From: JAJRVM01 sp963700515
Lineage (GTDB): Bacteria; Planctomycetota; Planctomycetia; Pirellulales; Pirellulaceae
Length of the DNA: 64,000 nt
Reading direction: 5' to 3'
Assembly (NCBI GenBank): GCA_963700515.1
Contig: CAVOXY010000032.1
Span: forward strand, 228,928 to 292,927
The translations under genes and the position numbers were made by a program. Positions 57,238 to 64,000 of the stretch are shown piece by piece. Positions within the stretch are counted from its first letter, which is position 1. The number at the start of each line of letters is the position of its first letter. Under the pieces are notes generated by a model. That model was not told where the DNA came from. It made no database searches and was given only the letters and a program-made list of their open reading frames with translations.

Positions 57238-58391
57238 CCGTAGCGTTGAAAGTAGCTAGCCCAGCGGTGCTGAATCTGCTGGCGCAAGGCAGGTTCCAGT
57301 TCGTGCCGGTTTGTCTGGTAGTCTTTCTGACTGGCGACATGCGCCTCGATCTTGTCCCGCACCAGCGCGAAATCATCCAGCTCCAGCTGCTCATAGACGC
57401 GCTGCACAACGCCCACCGGGTCGGCCACGAGGTCCTCGTAGCGAATATCGATGATTTGAGAGGCGTCGAGTTCGCAACGTTGCGACTCCAGCCCATCATA
57501 CATGCGTTGAAAGGCCTCAAAGACATATTCATCCAGGTGCTGATCGCGTGGGAGTTGGCAACCTTGTACGCCGTCCAACGACTGCCACAGTCGTCGTGTG
57601 GAAGGGAACAGGGTATAGGGATGACGGGTAATATGGATAAACTGAGCTCCCGGAAATAACTCGGATAGCAATTTCACCCGCCCGGTGTGCGTTGGCGACT
57701 TGAGGATCACGCGTCGGGGATAGCGGAAAGTAATGGTACGCACAAAGTCGATCAGAGATGCACCCCAACGTTGAAGTTTCTGCGGTGGGATCCCCGCCAT
57801 ATTCAAGTATTCGAGATCGACCGCGGCACGGTTGGGAAAGGCCATCCGCCGGTACGGCGTGCGCTCTCCCATCGTCAACAGCGCGAATTCGTCCTCCTGG
57901 GGCCGCTGCCAACCAGCTAACATGTTATCCATCGGCCGTTTGCGCGGGAGCAGGAACCCCAAGTAGCGGGCAATCAACCACTCCGTCAACAGGAAGTGGT
58001 ACGGGGCAAAACACTGATAGGTCGTGGCATAGGTGAAACGCTCGTCGAGGACCATTAGTTCGTGCAAGAACGTCGTGCCGCTGCGCCAATGCCCGATGAT
58101 GAACAACGGCGGGTGCTCGAGTCGTGTCGCATCAATCCGCCGACCGTAGACCCATCGCTGGACCCGCGACATGACGGTATTGAACGGCGTAATCAGGGAA
58201 ATGAGAAACACCATCCCCCACCGCATCGGATGGATGCGAAAGCGGTTCTCCAGCAAGAGTCCCAGCCAGTCGCCAAACCGCATGCCGTGCCAGAAGCGGG
58301 GCGACCAGATGGGGTAGGGATGCAGTTTCTGAGGCTTGGCGGGGCCCTGGCGAACGGCGACCGAATCGCCTGTTTCCGGCAAAGAAGGCAT
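57219..58391 (-). CDS. Sulfotransferase family protein
   Basis: 390 residues. PAPS-binding loop IIGHWRSGTTFLHELM (5'-phosphosulfate site), downstream RVILKSPTHTGRVKLL and IHITRHPYTLFPSTRRLW containing the 3'-phosphate-binding segment. Planctomycetes have many such enzymes for sulfated polymers. Start at 58391 (MPSLPETGDSVAVR); a longer reading to 58466 adds residues without family character. Ends convergently with the preceding gene. Confidence 0.82.
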   Translation of the reverse strand: MPSLPETGDSVAVRQGPAKPQKLHPYPIWSPRFWHGMRFGDWLGLLLENRFRIHPMRWGMVFLISLITPFNTVMSRVQRWVYGRRIDATRLEHPPLFIIGHWRSGTTFLHELMVLDERFTYATTYQCFAPYHFLLTEWLIARYLGFLLPRKRPMDNMLAGWQRPQEDEFALLTMGERTPYRRMAFPNRAAVDLEYLNMAGIPPQKLQRWGASLIDFVRTITFRYPRRVILKSPTHTGRVKLLSELFPGAQFIHITRHPYTLFPSTRRLWQSLDGVQGCQLPRDQHLDEYVFEAFQRMYDGLESQRCELDASQIIDIRYEDLVADPVGVVQRVYEQLELDDFALVRDKIEAHVASQKDYQTNRHELEPALRQQIQHRWASYFQRYGYSDED

Positions 58392-58795
58392 AGCATGATC
58401 CAATAGCAGAAGTTTCCATCTGCTCCTGGTTGTAACATCTCGCGGCTGGATCGACACGGGGAGCATCCCGCTGCCGCCGCCAGGAAGTCGAGAAATCGCC
58501 CTGGTGGCCGTCTTGCGCCTGCCGCCTGGCTACAATTGCAGGCGTTCCCGGCACGCTCGGTGGGCGGGGGAGCGGTCCCCACTGAAAAATCGTGCCACGC
58601 CGTGCGACAGAGGGAAATCTGTGGCAGGGATCTGGTGGAAATCCGCATTACCGGCACGGCTATTCCCCCAAAAGAAACCCATCGACCGCTCAACGAGCAG
58701 CCCGCTGGTTGGCCGCAAGACGCTCCGGCATGACCGGACACCCCCCAAGAATTGCCGGAAGCAATCCGATTTCTCGCCAAAATCGCGCCTGCAAA
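58392..58795. other. Intergenic stretch, rearrangement border
   Basis: 404 bases. GC-rich, several overlapping frames, none supported. The HD-GYP fragment begins near its right end without its expected N-terminal half, so a deletion or insertion border lies here. Confidence 0.4.
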
Positions 58796-59224
58796 ATGCT
58801 ATTCGAAATCATGAAGCAGCACACGGGCATCGGCGCCGAAGCCCTGCGGGCCGCTGCTCGGCAGTCCATTTACGGCGAGTTTCTGCTGATGGCCGCCGAC
58901 ATCGCTCATTGGCACCACGAATGGTTCGATGGCACCGGCTATCCCGACGGTCTGGCCGGACTCGAAATCCCACTGCCCGCCCGCATTGTGGCCGTCGCCG
59001 ACGTCTTCGATGCCATGACCTCTCGCCGTGTGTACAAGGATGAGCAGGCAGCAGATGAGGCCCGGTGGGCCATCGTCAACGCATCCGGAAAACACTTCGA
59101 CCCGCATGTGGTGGCTGCGTTCGAGCGGCGATACAGCGACTTCTTGGAAGTCAAACGCGAGAACTTCTCGTTTCGGCAACTCGAAGACTATTTCACCGGC
59201 GTCGAACGGCCGGCTGTCTGCTAG
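58796..59224 (+). pseudogene. HD-GYP domain fragment
   Basis: About 140 residues. EIMKQHTGIGAEAL and HHEWFDGTGYPDGL (HHE..DG.GYP) are the second half of an HD-GYP cyclic-di-GMP phosphodiesterase, followed by IVAVADVFDAMTSRRVYK. The first half with the HD metal pair is missing and no start is convincing. It directly precedes the resumed flagellar run, so it may be the tail of a regulator that once stood between flhB and flhA. Confidence 0.72.
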
Positions 59225-59225
59225 T

Positions 59226-59258
59226 TTGTCATTGGTCATTGGTCATTGGTCATTGGTG
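59226..59258 (-). repeat. TTGGTCA heptamer array
   Basis: Four tandem copies of the heptamer, the reverse complement of the ACCAATG array at 6392-6428. It starts two bases after the HD-GYP stop. Confidence 0.8.
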
Positions 59259-59780
59259 GTTGTGCTCGCACGTGCGTCATCGCGCGCAGTCACACGGTGG
59301 TGTCAGCAAACCGGATGCCAGGGGTCCGACAATGGACTGCCACCCAAGCTCAGCAGGACGCCGGCAACTGGCGTTGGCGTGCGCTCAGGCTGCCGGAAAT
59401 GCTCTGGCGTTCTTTCGATCAAGGCCTCCGTGGCGGCGCCCCTGCGGGAGCAAACAAACCGCACGCGACGGCGGGCGGAAGATACCCCATTTTGACGTCG
59501 ACGCGCTGTCTGGTGTGATCTGCGTTGACAGCGGGGGCCAGGGAGTTGCCGATGGGGTGTGGCGGAAGTGAGGGGGTGAAAACGCCCTCTTCGGCGGCAC
59601 CGGTCTGGCCGCTGTTGGCAGCGCCACGACCGCGCAAGCACTTCCCAAACAGATCTGGACAATGGTGATCCATTTCGGTACTCTCCGCCCCTCTTCTGCA
59701 GCTAGGAGCTGGCAGCACATTTTGAATCTTATCGAACGCTAACAGGCGCGCCTGGCCACAATCTCCGCGTACGTACTGCG
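59259..59780. other. Intergenic stretch upstream of flhA
   Basis: Together with the heptamer array this is 556 bases without a supported gene. No sigma-54 match of quality was found: CTGGCAGCACATTTTGAA near 59708 has the -24 word but TG instead of GC at -12. flhA starts 59781. Confidence 0.45.
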
Positions 59781-61859
59781 ATGTCACGACTTTCTAGATG
59801 GCAAGACCTCATCCTGCCGATTGGGATCATCTCCAGTGTGCTGGTGATTTTGGTCCCCATGCCATTGTTTCTGTTGGATGTCCTGTTGTCTGCCAACATC
59901 ACGATCGCGGTCATCGTGTTGTTGACGACCATCTACGTCAAGACCCCGCTTGAGTTCAGCATTTTCCCTTCGCTGCTACTGGCCACGACCTTAGGTCGGT
60001 TGGTGTTAAACGTCGCTTCCACGCGGCTGATTCTGACACGTGCTCAGACGGATCAGCTGGCCGCAGCCGGAGACGTGATCCAGAGTTTTGGCCAGTTCGT
60101 AGCCGGTGATAAGGTTGTTGTCGGCCTGATCATCTTCGTCATCATCATTGTGATTCAGTTCGTGGTGATCACGAAGGGGGCAACCCGGATCAGCGAGGTG
60201 GCCGCTCGTTTCGCCTTGGATGGCATGCCGGGGCGGCAGATGGCCATTGACGCGGACTTGAACGCCGGGGCGATTGACGAGAAGGAAGCGCAGCGTCGCC
60301 GCAGTGAGATCACGCAGCAGGCGGATTTTTACGGAGCGATGGATGGTGCCAGCAAGTTCGTGCGAGGGGACGCGATTGCCGGCATCATCATTACGATGAT
60401 CAACATTGTCGGCGGGCTGGTGATTGGTGTCTTCGAAGCCCAGATGGGGATTGCCGATGCTGCCGAGTTGTTCACGAAACTGACGATTGGTGACGGTCTG
60501 GTGAGCCAGATCCCGGCGTTCCTCATCTCTTTGGCCGCCGGCTTGTTGGTGACGCGTAGCACGCAGAAGTCGAACATGCCGGGCGACTTCATTCAGCAGC
60601 TATTTTCGCGACCCCAGGCCTTGGCTGTAGCTGGCGGATTCCTCGGTATCCTGATGTTCACCAGTCTACCGCGGATCCCCTTACTAACGCTCGGCTCGGG
60701 TTGTTTCGTGTTAGCGACCATGCTGGCGAAGCAGAAGCGGCGGTTGGCGGCGCAGGCGAATGTGGCGGCCGAGGCGGACGCCGTGGCGGCGCGCAAGTCA
60801 GAGGAGCGGATTGAGGACTACTTGACGGTCGACCCGATGGAAATCGAGATCGGTATCGGGCTCATCCGGTTAGCCGATCCGAGCCGTGGTGGTGACTTGT
60901 TGCCACGCATTACGGGTGTGCGTCAGGCGGTGGCGAGCGATATTGGGATTGTCTTGCCCAAGGTTCGCATTCGCGACAACATGCGTCTGGCCGAGAACCA
61001 GTACCGCATCAAGATCGCGAACAATCCCGTGGCGGAAGGGGTGGTCTATCCCGACCGGCTGTTAGCCATGGACTCGGGCACGACCAGTGGCCCGCTGCCG
61101 GGTGAGGAGACGCGTGATCCGGCCTTTCAACAGCCGGCGGTGTGGATCGAGCATGGACTCCGCGATCGAGCGGAGATGCTGGGATACACGCCGGTCGATC
61201 CGGCCGCCGTGCTCGCCACCCATCTCCAGGAAGTGGTGCGTCGGAACGCCGACGAGTTGCTCACGCGCGACGCGATGAAGCACCTGGTGGACGAACTACG
61301 CAAGGCCTCGCCGGCCGTGGTGGAAGAATTGATCCCGGGTGTGATGAAGTTAGGGGAGGTGCAGCAGATCCTTCAGCTGTTGTTGCGTGAAGAGGTGCCG
61401 GTCCGACAACTCGGCGTCGTGCTCGAGACACTCGGCGACTACGCGCAACGCACCAAGGATCCCATCTGGCTGACAGAATACGTGCGCAACCGGTTGGCAC
61501 GGACTCTCTGTTCACGTTATTGCGACGACGAAAACCGGCTGTTTGTCGTCACGCTCGATCCGGCCTTGGAAGATCGGATTGCGGCCGGCATCGAGCACAA
61601 CGAGCGTGGATTGTTCGTCCGCATGTCACCGCAAGCAGTGGAGACAACGTGTGCCCTCATCGCCGATGGTGTGGAAAAACTGACGCGGCAGCATCATCAT
61701 CCGGTGATTCTCGTCAGTCCGCAGATTCGTCCCGGCCTGAGACAACTGACCGCCTCCAACCTGCCGCACCTGCATGTTTTGAGCTACAACGAAATCACTC
61801 GCGACACCAGGATTGAAGCCATTGGAATCATTACGGATGCGATCGGCGACACGCGTTAA
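59781..61859 (+). CDS. flhA: Flagellar export gate protein FlhA
   Basis: 692 residues. Eight N-terminal membrane helices, the FHIPEP region as RISEVAARFALDGMPGRQMA, IDADLNAGAIDEKEAQRRR, and the cytoplasmic ring domain (IGLIRLADPSRGGDLLPRI, IEHGLRDRAEMLGY, MKLGEVQQILQLLLREEVPV). It forms the nonameric export ring and passes substrates to FliPQR. Intact over 2 kb, in contrast to fliF-fliK. It resumes the flagellar run after the 38.6-kb gap. Confidence 0.96.
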   Translation: MSRLSRWQDLILPIGIISSVLVILVPMPLFLLDVLLSANITIAVIVLLTTIYVKTPLEFSIFPSLLLATTLGRLVLNVASTRLILTRAQTDQLAAAGDVIQSFGQFVAGDKVVVGLIIFVIIIVIQFVVITKGATRISEVAARFALDGMPGRQMAIDADLNAGAIDEKEAQRRRSEITQQADFYGAMDGASKFVRGDAIAGIIITMINIVGGLVIGVFEAQMGIADAAELFTKLTIGDGLVSQIPAFLISLAAGLLVTRSTQKSNMPGDFIQQLFSRPQALAVAGGFLGILMFTSLPRIPLLTLGSGCFVLATMLAKQKRRLAAQANVAAEADAVAARKSEERIEDYLTVDPMEIEIGIGLIRLADPSRGGDLLPRITGVRQAVASDIGIVLPKVRIRDNMRLAENQYRIKIANNPVAEGVVYPDRLLAMDSGTTSGPLPGEETRDPAFQQPAVWIEHGLRDRAEMLGYTPVDPAAVLATHLQEVVRRNADELLTRDAMKHLVDELRKASPAVVEELIPGVMKLGEVQQILQLLLREEVPVRQLGVVLETLGDYAQRTKDPIWLTEYVRNRLARTLCSRYCDDENRLFVVTLDPALEDRIAAGIEHNERGLFVRMSPQAVETTCALIADGVEKLTRQHHHPVILVSPQIRPGLRQLTASNLPHLHVLSYNEITRDTRIEAIGIITDAIGDTR

Positions 61860-61959
61860 GCGGCCGCCAGTACACCGCCGTGGAGCGTAGGTCTCCAGCC
61901 CAGACCGGACAGCCCAGACCGGACATGAATTGGAATCACTCGTGTTGGAAGGAAACGCC

Positions 61960-63153
61960 ATGGAAGTCAAGACGTATCGCGCCCGCTCGCTGCAAGATGC
62001 CCTGCAACTGATACGCTCCGATCTCGGCTCCCACGCAGCGGTACTGCATACGAGGGAATTGCGAGGCGGGCTACTGAGTCGCTTGATGGGCCACCGTCAG
62101 GTCGAAGTCACGGCGTCGGCAACTGTCAATGTGCCCAGCCGCTTTGCCGATCCGATCGATCGTCTGGTGCCGGACGACGCGCTGGCTGAACCACTCCGAC
62201 CGGTCTTGCCGGCAGCGGTTCCCGCCCGCATTCCGCCAGCCGACGAACACGACTATCGCGCCAAGTTTCGCGACGACCTGAAATGCCAGCTCAACAGCTT
62301 GCAGTCCCTGGTGGAAGACCTCTGCCGCAGGCAAGGTCAGTCGCGCAGCCACGAGCTTCCTGAGTCGTTATTTGTGCTCTTTACCGACCTGATCGATGCC
62401 GAGTTGAGCGAGGAGTTGGCGCGGGAACTGGTGGACCGGGTACGACAGGGCTCCGCCAGCGGAGATCTGGAGGACGCGGTTCTGCTGCGCGCGCGGCTGG
62501 CTCGCCTGATTGAAGAAGAAATCAACGTGACAGGACCGATCCGCGTGACGCCTGGCAGTCGTCGCCTGGTGGCACTCGTCGGGCCGACCGGTGTGGGCAA
62601 GACGACGACCATTGCCAAGCTGGCGGGCAATTTCCATTTGCGGGACCGTCGACGTGTCGGTCTGATTACCGTCGACACGTACCGCATTGCCGCGGTCGAA
62701 CAGTTGCGCACTTACGCGGACATCATTGATCTGCCGATGGAAGTCGTTTCCACACCGCGCGAAATGCGGCGGGCCGTGGAACGACTGGCAGACCTGGACT
62801 TGATCTTGATGGACACGGCCGGCCGCAGTCCGCGGGACGAAGTCAAGATCCAGGAACTCAAGAACATGCTGGCGGAGGCGGAGGCCGATGAGGTCCATCT
62901 GGTGCTGAGCAGCGTCAACAGCGTGGAGAATTTGAAGAAGACGGCGAAGCAATTTGCCGATGTTGGTGTCACTTCTCTGTTGCTCACCAAACTGGACGAA
63001 GCGACGGGCTTGGGAAATGTGATCCCACTGCTGCGCAGTTGCCGGTTACCGTTGAGCTACGTCACGAATGGCCAGAATGTGCCGGACGACATCGAGCCAG
63101 CGGATCGGCGCCGATTGACGCGTGCCATGCTCGGCTGGGAACAGCAACCTTAG
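61960..63153 (+). CDS. flhF: Flagellar biosynthesis GTPase FlhF
   Basis: 397 residues from ATG at 61960 with GGAAGGA seven bases upstream. N-terminal MEVKTYRARSLQDALQLI, then an SRP-type NG domain: VGPTGVGKTTTIAKLAG (G1), DTYRIAAVEQL, MDTAGRSPRDEV (G3) and LTKLDEATGLGNVI. FlhF decides where the flagellum is built and works with FlhG encoded next. Frame intact. Confidence 0.95.
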   Translation: MEVKTYRARSLQDALQLIRSDLGSHAAVLHTRELRGGLLSRLMGHRQVEVTASATVNVPSRFADPIDRLVPDDALAEPLRPVLPAAVPARIPPADEHDYRAKFRDDLKCQLNSLQSLVEDLCRRQGQSRSHELPESLFVLFTDLIDAELSEELARELVDRVRQGSASGDLEDAVLLRARLARLIEEEINVTGPIRVTPGSRRLVALVGPTGVGKTTTIAKLAGNFHLRDRRRVGLITVDTYRIAAVEQLRTYADIIDLPMEVVSTPREMRRAVERLADLDLILMDTAGRSPRDEVKIQELKNMLAEAEADEVHLVLSSVNSVENLKKTAKQFADVGVTSLLLTKLDEATGLGNVIPLLRSCRLPLSYVTNGQNVPDDIEPADRRRLTRAMLGWEQQP

Positions 63154-63195
63154 GAAATCGAGGCATCGGGCAGAAACAGAATTGGCGAATCGAAC

Positions 63196-64000
63196 ATGAT
63201 AGATCAAGCTGCCGAACTGAGAAATCTCGTCTCTCAAGCCGCTCGGGACAGGACACGGATGGCGGGCACATGCCCGCGGTTAGTGGTCTTCTCGGGAGGT
63301 AAGGGAGGCGTCGGGGTCAGCACGCTCGCCATTCACATCGCGATCGCCTTGGTCGACCAGGGATTACGCGTGGTGTTGGTCGACGCCGATCTCTACCGAG
63401 CCGATATTGCGCCACTCTGTAAGTTGCCGGAACGGGGACACGTGGGAGACATTCTCTCGCGCGGCGCGACATTCACGAGGTGCTCGAGCGCGGCCCGGGT
63501 GGCATCCTGGTGGTACCGGGTGTCTGGGCGCCCGACCACGAGATCCCCTTCAGCCAGCACGCGCAACACCGACTGGTGAAACAGATCCAATCGCTCGGAC
63601 GCCACGCTGACATTGTCTTGATGGACGTGGGGAGCGCTGCGGCGGATACCGTGCACCGCTTCTGGCTCGCCGCCGATGAAGTCGTGCTGGTCACGACTCC
63701 CGACAGCGTATCCGTGATGGACTGCTACGCCACGATCAAGACGGCGTTGGGATGTGGCGCGGCGCCGGAAGCCGTGCGCCTGATCGTCAACAAAGCTGCC
63801 GACAAGGCGGAGGCGGATGATGTATTTCGCCGAATTGAACAGTCGACGCATCGTTTCCTGCAACGGCACATTACGTCGCTCGGCTACGTCCCCCATGACC
63901 TGGCTGCCGTCTGCGCCCCGCTCGACAAGACACCCGCCGCCATGACGGCTCCCAACGGCCCGATCACCGAAGCACTGCAGGCCATGGCCGCGGTGTTGGT
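63196..64000 (+). CDS. flhG: FlhG/MinD-like ATPase, partial (one frame change)
   Basis: Runs off the window. Deviant Walker A reads FSGGKGGVGVSTLAIH: the signature Lys of KGG is present but the usual second Lys is Val. Switch region VLVDADLYRADIAPL follows. After a +1 change near 63463 the protein continues EVLERGPGGILVVPG, DIVLMDVGSAAADTV, LVTTPDSVSVMDCYATIK. FlhG limits flagellar number by stimulating FlhF. Order flhF-flhG is standard. Confidence 0.82.

Noticed and set aside
59708..59726. A sigma-54 promoter before flhA
   Set aside because: Good -24 word but TG in place of the essential GC at -12.

Overview
The window looks like a chromosomal segment of a planctomycete. It has a large flagellar/chemotaxis-free motility cluster with planctomycete-style proteins (long FlgE, FliN with a FliM-like N-terminus, MotE-like protein), a PEP-CTERM protein, a DUF5060 glycosidase-like protein, many small lipoproteins, and paralogous membrane proteins with a QFTI/NLxLWTTL-type motif. 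The flagellar part is clearly GC-rich, and the middle section is visibly more AT-rich.

Layout. (1) 1-21188, all on the plus strand: the C-terminal half of a sigma-54 activator, a good -24/-12 promoter, then flgB-flgC-fliE-fliF-fliG-fliH-fliI-fliJ-motE-like-fliK-flgD-flgE-flbD-motA-motB-fliL-fliN-fliO-fliP-fliQ-fliR-flhB. These encode rod, MS ring, C ring, export apparatus, hook and stator. No fliM is seen. (2) 21189-28311: an aldo/keto reductase, two unrecognised genes, a transposase/SEC-C chimera and a large secreted beta-lactamase-fold/DUF5060 fusion. (3) 28256-49254: 26 consecutive minus-strand small genes, mostly lipoproteins, membrane proteins and leucine-rich proteins, with a PIN-domain toxin-antitoxin pair. 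They are separated by dispersed repeats. Two sites that flank the toxin-antitoxin pair fold like integron attC sites, so I read this block as an integrase-less gene-cassette array. (4) 49588-59224: remnants of mobile elements (RHS-type fragment, DUF3991/Toprim gene, REP-associated transposase), a PEP-CTERM protein, a membrane protein, a GxGYxYxP-family protein, a sulfotransferase and an HD-GYP fragment. (5) 59781-64000, plus strand: the flagellar run resumes with flhA-flhF-flhG. About 38.6 kb of accessory DNA therefore sits between flhB and flhA.

Frameshifts are common. I count about 23 apparent single-base shifts in flagellar genes, roughly 19 of them between 2.9 and 9.9 kb and mostly of the +1 (inserted base) type, while flgB/C, fliE, flgD/E, motAB, fliL/Q/R, flhA/B/F are intact. 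More occur in the accessory region. The missing bases restore clean, conserved protein sequence each time, so sequencing or assembly indels are the simplest explanation; I annotate such genes as single spans and say where the frame changes. Working unit: the sigma-54 activator and promoter probably drive the basal-body genes; FlhA/FlhB/FliO-R plus FliH/I/J form the export gate and ATPase; FlhF/FlhG set flagellar site and number.
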